This document shows, piece after piece, positions 1 to 10,638 of a stretch of DNA of 64,000 nt. Position numbers and translations under genes: made by a program. The notes below the pieces were generated by a model. The model saw only the letters and a program-made list of their open reading frames with translations. It ran no database searches and was not told the DNA's origin. The DNA comes from Garcia nutans. Its lineage: Eukaryota > Streptophyta > Magnoliopsida > Malpighiales > Euphorbiaceae. Location: positions 62,608,501 to 62,672,500 of the forward strand of contig CANTUV010000011.1 in NCBI GenBank assembly GCA_947685225.1, read 5' to 3'. Numbering within the stretch: the first letter of the stretch is position 1; every line of letters begins with the position of its first letter.

Positions 1-827
1 GTAAGAGAACTTCCGGTTGAACCGGCGTCCGGTTTGTGTAGGAAACGACAACCTTCCACGGCCAAGTCCAAGCAAGCCCGCAGCACCAACGAATAAGCCT
101 TCATTATCGTGGCCGCATCCAAGCGCCACTCTTCCGACTCTGGTCTGCCGAAAAGTGAGGGTTCCAGTGGAGAAATCACCGTACGTGAAAGAACCATCAC
201 CGTACGAAACTCCGCACATACAAGTATGCTTTTGAGTGTTGCAACCAGGAGAATCAAAGCCTGCGACACAAGGGGGACCCACAGGGGATCTCAGCGAAAG
301 ATCTAGATTTACGCGGGTCGAAAACCGGGTCAGATTGAGTATAGCATTTCTAACAGGGAGCACATGTCGCTTCCAGTATCAAGAACCATGTAGACATACT
401 TGGGAGGTGTACCCACGCCTATGCGTGTGAAGTACTCGCCTCTACCTTGCGTCAAACCGGATATCACGGAGCTGCTAAATCCATTTCCGGGGCGCCAACC
501 AGGGAGTCCAGCAGAGGCAGCAAGGGAAGATAAAGTTTCAACTCGCTTTGCATCACGAGACAACTTTCTGGTAAAAAGCTATTGTGGGGTTGCATTGAAG
601 TATAATGCGTCTATGTGGTGCAACTGTAAGGAGAAGGTGGTGGACTCGGGTGTGTGTGTTTCGGTTGACTGGAACGCTGGTAAGGTTTCTACTTCCGAAT
701 CGGAGTCCGGCCATGAGAGAGTAGGCTGGCTAGGTAGGGGATTGAGGATTAGGGTTTGGTAGTGGGGCGGTGTTGAGAGAGCAACGGAGAAGGAAAAGAA
801 AAGTACATTTTTTGCTTTTCCTTCCAT
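1..827 (-). pseudogene. Aspartyl protease (pepsin-like, A1 family) pseudogene, cut by the window edge
   Basis: Read on the minus strand from an ATG at 825-827, the translation starts with a hydrophobic N-terminus (signal-peptide-like). It continues through HHIDAL, RDAKRV, GEYFTRIGVGTPP and the first catalytic motif DTGSD. After the frame changes described below, SYGDGS and GCGHDNEGLFVGAAGLLGLG follow. This is the layout of the plant nepenthesin/CND41-like aspartyl proteases; Arabidopsis APF2 (At1g01300) is the best match I recall. It cannot be functional as read. An in-frame TAG lies at 579-581. A net loss of about 14 bases directly follows DTGSD and shifts the frame. A second TAG (350-352) falls in the C-x-x-C segment after the active site. 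A one-base insertion near 280 is needed to reach the next block. The second catalytic Asp lies beyond the window. Family assignment is secure; orthology is inferred from gene order. Confidence 0.88.
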
Positions 828-2049
828 TGAAAAACAAAGAAAGTGAAGTGGGAGGGAGAGAGAAGATACACAGATTTGCAAAGGTGAGAGAGACTATAAA
901 TAATTGAAAAGAGTGAGTGGCAAAAGCGGTTCTTGAGTGAACATATTTATTTTTCCATAGCATTTATTCTTTTTTTTTCTTTTTTTCAACTTTATCAAAT
1001 ATCACAGTATCACACTATATGATAAGTGAAAAACTATGTTTTCAGAAGAATTTTAGTAGTAAATTTTATTTAATTAAATTTTTATTGCTATTAAACTTTA
1101 CAGTAAAAGGAGAGCGAAAAGGAGAGAGAGAGAGAGAGAGAGAGAGAGGTTTTTTTTTTCATCTGAAGGAGAGTGAGAGTTAAGTATTTAGAAGAAGATG
1201 GCGAAAGTACCACTGCCGCTGTGATATGAGTGAAAAGACAAATAGGCCAATTTTTGTTTGCTCCTGTTGGGTGAAAGTTGAGTTTGCATTAATTGCAGTT
1301 GATTAATGCATTAAAATGAAACAGTAATTATCAACTGGAGGTTGGTAGTGGCGAGGCGACTCGGGTGTGCTGGACGCTTTTGCCTTTTGGGGCTTAGGCG
1401 GTTAAATCAGAGTCTAAGCCTCAACTCGTCCTTCATCGCTTGGCAGTTGGCTCACCGTAGTCCGTATAATTTTTATTCTAAATTCGTATAAATTTTCGAC
1501 ATATTGTGAAATATTATATTTATAAAATAGGAGCACGTCTCATCATGCATGCTAAAAAAAATTAATTATTTAATTAATAGATATTTTTTTTATAAATTAT
1601 CAATTATATTTTTTATATTAAAAACTATCCATTATTATAAAAGTTAAAATAATTATTAATTAGATAAAAAATAATTATAATTTTAAAAATATAAATAATT
1701 AAATATAATATTATTTATAAAATATTTAAATAAAAATATAATAATTAATTTATAATTTAATTATAATTTAAATAAAGTAATAAGACATATAAAAAATATT
1801 TATATTATTTTAGAACTTAGTAGTTTAATTTTTTTTAATATAATTATCGAAATAAAAATTGATTCATTATACTTTTTTTAATATATGTACATATATTTAT
1901 GAATCTAAAGTGGTCATAACGAGCTATGACTTTATTTATAATTATTGAATTTTTAACTTTTTTGCATCCCATTTACAGGAATAACTTATTGGTAATCAAT
2001 TTATTATAAGTTGATGGTTATATCATATACAAAATTTCTCTCTTATATT
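828..2049. other. Intergenic, AT-rich
   Basis: This is the 5' flank of the broken aspartyl protease. It holds a (GA)n tract, then, from about 1500, very AT-rich DNA. A moderately GC-rich island at about 1345-1460 has no recognisable coding potential. I see no gene. Confidence 0.6.
1121..1149. repeat. (GA)n microsatellite
   Basis: An uninterrupted GA dinucleotide run followed by a poly-T tract. On the minus strand this is a CT-rich stretch about 300 bases upstream of the protease ATG, where plant 5' leaders and promoters often carry pyrimidine tracts. Confidence 0.9.
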
Positions 2050-2506
2050 AGGGGTGGATAAACTTAGTTCGGCTGACTGAATCGAACAGATCAGATTAAA
2101 CTGACCAAAAATCAATCGTTGATGTTATTAATCGAAAACTGACCGAACAAAATTAAAAATAGAGAAAAAAATCGAACCGAAAAAATTTGATCGGTTTCGG
2201 TTCAAACAAAAAATCATTGAATATGATTTATTTTGCTGCAGAGATCAAAATACCATAAATTTCATTGTTTCAAAACCGAATACCGAACCGTTTTAAAACA
2301 AAACGAAATGCGCATGAAATAGAAGAGAAACAGTTTTGGTTGGTTTTCAGTCGGTTCAGTTTTTCTGAGCAATGAAATCGCTGGCCAATCAAATAATTTC
2401 GGTTTGCTGTAACTTAGAACCAAACATCGAACCGACCAATCGATTAACTGATTTTTCAATCGGTTTCTCGATCGATTTAATTTTTACGGTTATTTTATCC
2501 ACCCCT
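2050..2506. mobile_element. MITE-like element with 13-bp terminal inverted repeats
   Basis: The ends are AGGGGTGGATAAA and its exact inverse, about 457 bases apart. The interior is full of CCGAAC/GGTTCGGTT-type short repeats on both strands and has no real ORF. Such ends and interior are typical of small non-autonomous, probably hAT-like, elements in plants. I could not identify a clean 8-bp target duplication, so the superfamily is an inference. Confidence 0.65.
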
Positions 2507-3400
2507 ATCTTACACACCATCTTGCGCCCGCCCCTATTTACGCGCATTCATTTTTATTCTTCATTGTCGTGTGTGACATGGGTAATTAAATATTATTAAC
2601 TTTGTCTTGACCTCAATTTAACTTAGCAGTTTTGCTCTTTCGAGGATTTAATATAGTAGAATACCATAACATATTTATAATCCATTTGATAAATTATTAA
2701 AAAAAATTATTACTAAAAATATATTTTATAAAGATATATTATAGAAATTATATTTTACTGAAAAATATTATATTATAATTATGTTTGAAAAATATAATAA
2801 AATATTGATAAAATAAAATAAAAAAATATTAATTTATTTAGTTGTAATTCAACTTTACATGTAAAATTTAAGTAATACCTAAACTATCATTATAATATTT
2901 TATTTTTATTTTATCATATCTTAAATTAAGAATATGATTCTCTTTTGATACATGGATCACTTGATCTACTTTTTAAGTGAAATATTTTTTTCTAAATAAA
3001 ATATTTTACCAACTAGTTAGTAAAATTTAGTAGGTCGATCATTTTATTCTAACTACATCGTTTATAACAAACGCAGTAATATTAGTCAACATGAATTATT
3101 TAGTCAATTTTCTCATAAAAATGGTGCAACCAAATGCACTACTAGTTAAATTGCTCTCAATTTAACAAATTTATCATAAATCTCCAATTAAAACTCAAAT
3201 AGTCACAAATATTGTAAATTAATTTTATACTTAACTACATTTTATTCACAAATATTGTAAATTAATTTTATACTTAATTACATTTTATTTTTATTTATTA
3301 CTATAAACTATTACTTCTTGTTGAGGTATAATTTCAAGGAGCAGATTATACGAGTGGTCGTAGGCTCATATCACGGTACAAAATTTGCTTCACTTGCATT
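2507..3400. other. Intergenic, AT-rich
   Basis: AT-rich sequence with a short local duplication at about 3200-3290, where an ATATTGTAAATTAATTTTAT string occurs twice. No gene or RNA is recognisable. Confidence 0.5.
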
Positions 3401-3437
3401 TTCTTCTTCTTCTTCTTCTTCTTCTTCTTCTTCTTCT
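3401..3437. repeat. (TTC)n microsatellite
   Basis: About twelve TTC units run into a poly-T tract, just before the first copy of the tandem duplication. Confidence 0.9.
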
Positions 3438-4940
3438 TTTTTTTGTTAATTTTGGCAATCAATATTTGATTTCCCATGTTATGATGTCGCCTCTAGTCGC
3501 TGATCTCTCAATTCCCTTATATATATATCAATAGATCTCTCAAATTGCTTATCGTTTTAGGAAGCTTCATGTTTCAATTTTCTATAAAATTATTTTCATA
3601 TGGTACGCTATGAATTTAATGATGATATTAATAAAGTAGAAGGTTGCAATAATGCCCTAATCACATGCCCATGAACCAATTCTAACGTAATGTGACAAAC
3701 AAACATTTCCAATGACACTAAAACCTGTTTACTCGATTCAGTTGTTTTCAATTGACTTCATGGCCATGCTCATCCCCATTTTTTTTTATCAGCATTCCCA
3801 TGTTCTTATTAATGGTGAAAATAGATGATTAAAATCACTAAAATAAGTATTTTTTTCTTTTCATTTCAAATATGATGTAATAAAATTTTTTTTATTTCAC
3901 TTTAAATGTCACTTTTAAAAATTTAAGAGAATATTAATTAAAAAATTTTAATATTATATCTATTAATTATTAAAAGAGAATAAATAGAGTGATATATGAA
4001 AAATGATATTTAGATAAATTATAATATTTTTTTTATTAATTTTGGCAATCGATATTTGATTTCCTACGTTATGATGTCGCCTCTAGCCACTGATCTCTCA
4101 ATTCCCTTATATATATATATATATCAATAGACCTCTCAATTCGTTTATCGTTTTAGGAAGCTTCATGTTTCAATTTTCTATAAAATTATTTTGATATAAT
4201 ACGGAATAATTATATGCTACCTCAGAAATAGCCACTCAGCTTGCTGACTGTTTACAACAAACCAATGAGATTCTTACACATTAAAAATATCTGACACGTA
4301 GATTAAATGAAACAAATCAGTTTTAATTCTTAATCTATATGTCAGATCTTTAAGGACTGAACCTTAATCTATGTGTCAGATCTTTAAGGAATAATGTTGA
4401 TTTGTTTCATTTAATTTACGTGTCAGATATTTTTAATGTGTAAGAATCTCATTGATTTGTTATAAACAGTCAGCGTGCTGAGTGGCTACCTCTGAAGTTG
4501 CGTATAATTATTCATACGGAATTTAATGCTGATATTAATAAAGTAGGAGGTTGCAATAATGCCCTAATCACATGCCCATGAACCAATTCTAACGTAAGGT
4601 GACAAACAAACATTTCCAATGACACTAAAACCTGTTTACTGAATTCAGTTGTTTTCAATTGACTTCATGGCCATGCTCATCCCCATTTTTTTTTTATCAG
4701 CATTCCCATGTTCTTATTAATGGTGAAAATAGATGATTAAAATCACCAAAATAAGTATTTATTTTATTTTATTTTAAGTGTCATATAAAAAAAATTTTTA
4801 TTTTATTTTAAATATTTTTTTTAAAATTTAAAAAATATTAATTAAAAAATTTTAATATTATTTTTATTAATTATTAAAAGAAAATAAATAAAATAAAAGA
4901 TAAAAAATAATATTTAAATAAATTATAATAAAATTATAAT
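3437..4940. repeat. Tandem duplication of a roughly 590-bp unit; second copy carries an insertion
   Basis: The block starting TTAATTTTGGCAATC and running through CCTAATCACATGCCCATGAACC to CAGCATTCCCATGTTCTTAT occurs at about 3437-4027 and again at about 4028-4940, with only scattered substitutions. The second copy is longer because it holds the foldback element at 4204-4513. The first copy therefore preserves a near relative of the empty insertion site. No convincing ORF lies in either copy. Confidence 0.85.
4204..4513. mobile_element. 310-bp foldback MITE in the second duplicate copy
   Basis: Almost the whole element is an inverted repeat. The ends read GAATAATTATA(T/C)GC, and the arms share GCCACTCAGC, CTGACTGTTTA and ATGAGATTCTTACACATTAA. 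It is flanked by ATACG at 4199-4203 and 4514-4518, a 5-bp target duplication. The other copy of the tandem repeat lacks the element, which shows it moved in after the duplication. A short internal direct repeat (TCAGATCTTTAAGGA twice) lies at the centre. There is no coding capacity. Superfamily unassigned. Confidence 0.85.
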
Positions 4941-6578
4941 AAAATTTATAATAAATAATTAATTTTTAATTTGTGCGTACTATTTTTTACAAATAAAATA
5001 GATGGAGCACTAAGACAAGCACACAACAATTTGTCACTCTTGGAGTAGAACAGTGGACATAGTACCAGATTTACAAAAATAAAATACCAAAATAGTACAT
5101 AAAAGATGACAAGTGTGGCTTTGGATGTTTGGTTGTTGCCAACACGACGCTCGATTAGTCCAAAAGGAGAAGACTTTCACACAAATTTTAACCACAAGAT
5201 AAGTTGAAACTGGAACATGTTAATAAAATCAGTACTGTTAGTGATGATTGAGGCACATGCTAATAGGGCCTCATAATTACTAATTTGATTAATCCTTAAT
5301 TATCTTGTTAAAACTGTCGTAAACATGGTGAATTCGGTGCTTTTGAAACGCTCGATTAGAATATTGAATTCATTTAGTACATATTAGTAACATTCTCTCA
5401 CACATTTATATAAACCCATTTTTAATTAAATTCTATGTTTTAATTATTCGGATTTGATTTATCAATTCTGTAATTAAATAAGATTGGAAGGTGGTCAGAT
5501 GGGATTTTAATTAAAAAACATTAAAATGCATCAATTGGCTAGTCAAAAATAAAACAAGGAGAAGAAGCCCTGCCTGTTAGAATTAGCACGCTTTAAGAAT
5601 GTAGGCCAAGCATAAACAGTTAACACTGTCCTCCGTACTAAAAAGGAGTCCTTGTATGGAAGGTTTGGCCAACCATAAGTAGCTCTCTGAAATTGACAAT
5701 TACAGTGTATTGCTTACTTTACTGAAATTGGGGATTGAAACTGGCAAGCACTAAACACTTTTCAAAAGCAAAGAAATTGAACTGTAAATAATAAAAGATT
5801 AAAGAGGAATCAGACCCTGGAAAGAGCAATAAAGTTGAGCATGAGTATTAGCAAAGCATTACAGACAAGTACGCGTGATCAAAGAATGATAAAGAAGACA
5901 ATCAATGATGTTAGCTTTTGCATCAAGTTAGAAACTTTGGAATGAAGACATTTCTTTCCATGAACTGAATGATGTCACTGAACATATGAAAGAACACATT
6001 TTCAAGTTTACTCAAGGCAGTATCCAGCTTAATATTAGATCCTTACCTCCAAAAGCATGTACAATAAGATCAAGAAACAGAACTAAATGTTCACACCTAT
6101 TAATAAACTATTTTCTCAAAGAAGAAAAACATGGAAACCAAATGGTCAATTAAATCTTGATATGCAATGGCTTACTGTGGTAGAATGCCTTCACTCCCCC
6201 AGCCCTTCAATGTCATAATTTTCTAATGGGTTTCGTTGTGGTTTGTGAATTCCTTTATTGCCTATTAGACATGGAGTCCAAGAAGGTGCACTGAAAAACC
6301 TAAAAAACTTTAAAGTGTGATTGTTAAAAAATCAAGTAAAAATTCCAACCTTTTCACCACTTTGATTTCTAGGTAGTTTATCCTCACTAGACAGTAGCAT
6401 TTAGATCAAAAAGGCAGTCTTGGGCATGTTTTATATCAGTTTATGATAATGTGACCTTCAACTTTTGCTGTACGAGGTCAATGATAAAGATTTCAACCAA
6501 ACATTATAAGTTATTAGAAAAAGAAATGGAGTATTTGCAGTCTTTCAGAAAGATATGATACATTAATCCCATTAGAAA
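4941..6578. other. Intergenic, no gene recognised
   Basis: Less AT-extreme than the flanking DNA but without a long ORF, splice-site series or RNA gene that I can recognise. Confidence 0.4.
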
Positions 6579-6904
6579 TTATGACATTGAAGACACCATA
6601 CACTCTGCAAGTACTGTATTCTTAGCTAAAACACTGTCACCGTTGAACCTTTGTCCTCCCTCCACCACTCGTTGCATCCTTTTCCATGTATGTTGTTGCT
6701 CCATCGATGGCTGCTCCTAACCACCTGGATTTTTTATGAGACCGACAGGCTCAGCCTAGCTCCAGTATCTGTTCCAAGGTATACTTTCCCAGACACCCGG
6801 ACTTTTGTCTTGCTCTGTTAGATAGTCATATATTTTTCCCCATCCTCTGTGAAACTTGACCAAAAATTGAGAATCCTCAAACTCCATGAATTTAGATTTA
6901 AGTT
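6579..6904 (-). pseudogene. Unidentified degraded reading frame
   Basis: One minus-strand frame gives a plausible protein-like string from about 6904 down to a TAA at 6579-6581. It includes FLVKFHRGWGKIYDY and PGVWESIPWNRYW, and is broken by two TAG codons, each where TGG would fit. I do not recognise the family. It could be a remnant of a host gene or of a transposon. It abuts a transposon-derived coiled-coil fragment. Confidence 0.3.
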
Positions 6905-7012
6905 GCATTTTTGCAGAAGGATGGCGAGATGCGCTTGGCAGAGGACGCCCTAACAAGCGCTATGCTCGGGGTGTCCATGCTTATCAAAATGCTATATCTA
7001 AGTGGTTGAAGC
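6905..7012 (+). repeat. Fragment of transposon coiled-coil ORF
   Basis: About 100 bases match the 3' part of the coiled-coil ORF at about 8050-8144 (LAEDALTSAM and following) with roughly nine in ten bases identical, in the same orientation. The left junction reads TTTTTGCAG, like a splice acceptor. The right junction stops abruptly at 7012. It lies between the CNX3 remnant and the unidentified frame, so it marks another rearrangement at this locus. Confidence 0.7.
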
Positions 7013-7040
7013 TCCTGTACTGATGAGGTTGCTAGTGTAC

Positions 7041-7470
7041 TGATGACGAGACTTCCTTAGGGGGGTCCTAGCTCCTGTAGCTTAGGTTCAAAATCTATGG
7101 CTGGTGTTCAGTGTTGCTGCTGCTGTTGTAGCTCTCTCACCTGCAAGACAAGAGAGAGAAGGGACCAGACTCTCCTGAGAAGACTCCAGTGCTTAAGTTC
7201 GGTTGCCCTAAATAAAGAGAGAAGAGAGAGGAGAGAGGAACCTTTTACCTATAGGGGGAATCTCCTATTTATAGCTGATGAAAAGAGACAATGTCTGAGT
7301 AGTATCAGCGTGATTTGCGGATATATCAGTGGAATATCTGTCGGACATCAGGAGCTCGGTAGACCTGGAGTACCCGGTACCGAGATATGTCCTGCTGATG
7401 AGAGCCCAGCCACGGGAGTGACCGGATACCGAGCTCATCCAGAGAGCTCGATAAAGTACGGGTAGCATTG
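7041..7470 (-). repeat. 3' LTR of the element in CNX3
   Basis: Starts TGATGACGAG on the plus strand and ends GTAGCATTG. It shares GGGTCCTAGCTCCTGTAGC, the TGCTGCTGCTGT run, the AGAGAGGAGAGAGGAACC tract and ACCGAGATATGTCCTGCTGA with the copies at 9246 and 10190. Confidence 0.8.
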
Positions 7471-7830
7471 CCTCACAGAGGAGTAAGTGAGAACTTGCCT
7501 TGGAGAGAGATGGATGAACCGCTAGCCGCCAGTACAGCATGGTTCGACTAGTGAAAACAATGAATAAGAAGTTGGCAGGCCCACACAATGCCAGCTACTC
7601 AGTGCAAGGCGCCGGGCCGCGGAAGGTGTTGAAGTAAATAACCGAAGTATCCCGAAGGAGAGGCACGAGAATGCGCAAAATAGCTTGGAAGACGTGGCTA
7701 AGGAGATGGTGATGATGTCTTACATGGAAAGGAATAAACCAAACATCTGTACTTGATTAAAATTTGGTATGGAGACTGACTGAATGAATTTTTACAGGTC
7801 ACCCAGCTCGCCCATACAATAGAGGATCGG

Positions 7831-8294
7831 GTGATGGGCATGGCAGCTAACTTCGCCCAAGCCACCAAGAACTGCGACAAAGAAGTTGCCAAAAGGCTCG
7901 AGATGGAGAAGTCCTTGAAGGCTAAGACCGAAGAACTGAAGCAAGTTCAGAAAGCTCTGAGGAAGAAAACTGAGAAGCTAAGGTCAGCCAAAGAAACTTT
8001 GAGAGCCAAAATTGAAGAGCTGTGCTTGGCGAAAGAAGCTTTAAGAGTGAAGGATGGAGAGCTGCGCTTGGCAGAGGATGCCCTGACAAGCGCTATGCTC
8101 AGGTTGTCTATGCTTATTAAAAGGCTATATCTAAGTGGCTGAAGGATGTGCACCCGGACATGGACTTATCTTGGATGTTAGAGATAGACATCAACCAGCT
8201 TGTTGCCGAGCATGAGTTCGAGGATGACAAAGATGAGGAGGAAGAGAACTTGGATCAAGAGGATGAGGTCCAGAACGACGAGGTCCAAGATTAA
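7831..8294 (+). pseudogene. Coiled-coil ORF inside the LTR element, frameshifted
   Basis: The plus-strand frame from about 7831 to 8142 is nearly all charged heptads (EKSLKAKTEELKQVQ, REALR/KEALR-type repeats), a long coiled coil of about 80 residues. After a one-base frame change and one TAA near 8117, a second frame continues as AISKWLKDVHPDMDLSW and an acidic tail ending VQNDEVQD with TAA at 8292-8294. It runs antisense to the retrotransposon. It resembles transposon-associated coiled-coil proteins of plants, but I cannot name the family. A second partial copy lies at 6905-7012. Confidence 0.5.
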
Positions 8295-8899
8295 TATAAT
8301 TTTTTCAGTAGTTATAAGGTCTGCTAATGCTCAGTCTATGAACAATGTAAAAACTGAGCTATTTTGTAATGAAACTTTATGTTCTATGAATGAAGTGTCT
8401 TTCTTTATGAACCAAAGTCTAGTACTTTATTTTATTTTATCTTTTGTGTGATATGTTGCTGGTATTAGTCTAAGGGCTCTGTCAAAATCGAATTTCAAAT
8501 TAATGTTTTTCCTGCTATGCTATGTTGATTTATTTGTGAGGGTTACTATATCTGCTCGAGAACGGGGTGCATCAGAGCATTATGATATTACAATGTGCTT
8601 TGGGCACGGTTATATAGTAAGCTTGGGTTACATTGTATGCTCTGGCGGCCGTGTACCTAGCGGTCTGTTAAATATAGTGGGTTGATTAACCCGAACGTCA
8701 CTTCATGTTACACTATAATATGAATGTATATATGTACTTTAAGAACTTTGTAAAATAAAAATGAACTGAACAATATACAATAAGTACCTGCCTGAGGTAT
8801 TATCCCAGTGGTGGTTAGACGACCTCCTTTGAAGTTCGGCTTTTAGGAGAGCCCTCTTTGAATGCTTACAGTACAGAGGGAACTGAAGCCTCGAAGTAT

Positions 8900-9022
8900 G
8901 AGACACGGTGAGCTGTTTAAGATATACACAACTGGGTGCAGAAGAGCTTTGTTTGTGAGGCACGGTGAGCTGTGTGAGGTATGCACAACTGGGCGTAGAG
9001 CTCAATGTGCGAGACACGATGA
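8900..9022. repeat. Minisatellite, unit about 55 bp, just over two copies
   Basis: The block GAGACACGGTGAGCTGT ... CACAACTGGG recurs as GAGGCACGGTGAGCTGT ... CACAACTGGG and begins a third time as GAGACACGATGAGC. It lies inside the LTR element. Confidence 0.7.
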
Positions 9023-9245
9023 GCGGTTGAGTAATGAATATTGTGTGTTGAATTTATAGTGTTAGCGATAACATTTTATATAAGTTCGATATGAGAGTGC
9101 AGTATAAGAATATTATGAGCGAGAGCATTATTGTATAAAATGGTAAAGTAAGGCATTGTTAAAGTACCTTTCTTACATGAGCTGCGGGACTTACCTGAGG
9201 TTTTGCCTCTGCTGAGGAATAGCCTGTCCACTCTCATTGCACCAA

Positions 9246-9684
9246 TGATAACAGGGCTTTCTTAGGGGGGTTCTAGTTCCTGTAGCTTGAGTTCAGCATC
9301 CGTGGCCTGTGTTCGGTGCTGCTGCTGCTGTAGCTCTTTTACCTACAAGACAAGAGAGAGAGGAGACCGGGCTCCCCTGAGGGAGACTTCAATACTTAAG
9401 TTAATTCAGTTGCTCTGAATAAAGAGAGAAAAGAGAAGAGAGAGGAGAGAGGAACCTTTTAACTGTGGGGAAAATCCTCTCTTTATAGTTGATGGAAAGA
9501 GACAAGGTCTGAACAATGTCAACGTGATTTTCAGGTGTATCAGTGGAGTGTCTACAGGATATCAAGAGCTCGGAAGGCCTGGAATAGTCGGTATCGAGAT
9601 ATGTCCCGCTGATAAGAGCCCAACTACTGGAGTGACCGGATACTGAGCTCGTCCGGAGAGCTCGGTAAAGTATGGGTAGCATCA
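9246..9684 (-). repeat. 5' LTR of the element in CNX3
   Basis: The minus-strand start is TGATGCTACCC and the end TGTTATCA, followed at once by the primer-binding-like TTGGTGCAATGAGAG. Its upper end abuts the CNX3 exon through the TGTAC duplication. Confidence 0.8.
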
Positions 9685-10189
9685 TGTACTTTGCACCATT
9701 TATGCCAGCTATTTTGGCCACAGCAAGGACATCTCCTTTTGCCTTTTGGATGGCTAGAACCATATCAAACACCTTCTTGCCAAGAATTACCTTACTACTA
9801 GCAATGGCAGTTCTCTTAGTAGCTTCTTTGGAAGACACATCCACCATTTAAGCTTCTCTAATACTGTCAACATGGGTCAATCCAAGTGCATTTTGCTTCA
9901 TTTTCTGAGATGTAGATTGGAGTTCCTGAGCCAAATAATTATTACTAATAGAACTAGCAAGCCCATGAGAAGTGAATTGCAGTTCTTGTTTCATATCATC
10001 GTTACTCATAGAACCTGAAAGTCCACCAGGAGGAGGTGCACCAAACACATATTCTATTTCCTAGAATAAGAATTAACAAAGCATATTTGAATAAGAAAAC
10101 CAAGCTGATGCAATAATGTAGCAGGAAGCAGTTAAACACATTGTTATTAATTAAACAATCAACTAGTTGTTGCTTACTATTCAGATAAG

Positions 10190-10638
10190 TGATGACGAGC
10201 TTCCTCAAGGGTGAGGGGTCCTAGCTCCTGTAGTTCGGGTTCAGCACCCGTGGCTTGTGTTCAGTGCTGCTACTGCTCTTGTAGCTTTCCCACCAGTAAG
10301 ACAAGAGAGAGAGAGGGGGGCTGGGCTCCCCTGGGGGAGACTCCGATACCTAAGTTAGCTCGGTTGCTCTGAATAAAGAGAGAAAAGAGAAGAAAAAGGA
10401 GAGAGGAACCTTTTACCTACGGGAGAAATCCCCTATATATAGCTGATGGAAAGAGAAAAGGTCTGAGCATTGTCAGGGTGATTTGCGAGTGTATCAGTAG
10501 AGTGTCTACCAGACATCAGGAGCTCAGTAGGCCTGGAGTACCCGATACCTAGATATGTCCTGCTAATGAGAGTCCGATCACGTGAGTGACCGGATACGAA
10601 GCTCGTCCGGAAAGCTCGGTAAAGTAAGAATGGCATGA
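10190..10638 (-). mobile_element. Solo LTR of the same retrotransposon family
   Basis: A third copy of the roughly 440-bp LTR in the same orientation, with no internal region attached. It starts TGATGACGAGCTTCC on the plus strand and ends GGCATGA. It lies about 130 bases upstream of the CNX3 exon, probably in a CNX3 intron. The flanks ATAAG and ATAGT match only in part, so the target duplication is not clean. Confidence 0.75.

Larger units (their letters stand above)
7041..9684 (-). mobile_element. Non-autonomous LTR retrotransposon inserted in CNX3
   Basis: Two direct repeats of about 430-440 bp (7041-7470 and 9246-9684) share the same order of blocks. The outer ends are TGATG and CATCA inverted. 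A perfect 5-bp duplication, TGTAC, flanks the element at 7036-7040 and 9685-9689. A CTATAAATAG TATA-box-like string on the minus strand inside the LTR, and a primer-binding-like TTGGTGCAATGAGAG (9231-9245) directly after the 9246 end, both orient the element on the minus strand. The interior (about 1.8 kb) has no reverse transcriptase or integrase, so it would depend on another element. It contains a plus-strand coiled-coil ORF and a minisatellite. Confidence 0.82.
7022..10060 (-). pseudogene. CNX3: CNX3 (MoaC, cyclic pyranopterin monophosphate synthase) remnant, split by a retrotransposon
   Basis: CNX3/MoaC acts in the first step of molybdenum-cofactor synthesis, in plant mitochondria. An exon-like segment starts at 10060 after a TTCTAG acceptor and reads EIEYVFGAPPP, ..., GLTHVDS, MVDVSSKEATKR, ..., KGDVLAVAKIAGINGAK (to 9689), the MoaC core. 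At that point the 2.6-kb LTR element 7041-9684 is inserted. On its far side (7035 downward) the frame resumes as TSNLI, matching the conserved MoaC K-x-T-S-x-L-I that precedes PLCH. The match then stops at a transposon fragment. A TAA at 9848-9850 replaces the expected Gln codon of E-A-Q-M-V-D. I found neither the C-terminal half nor a certain first exon. At1g01290 is the Arabidopsis gene I recall, next to CYP703A2, which supports the call. Confidence 0.88.

Noticed and set aside
8503..9059. Small ORFs in the interior of the LTR element
   Set aside because: They cross a minisatellite and transposon DNA and match no retrotransposon protein.
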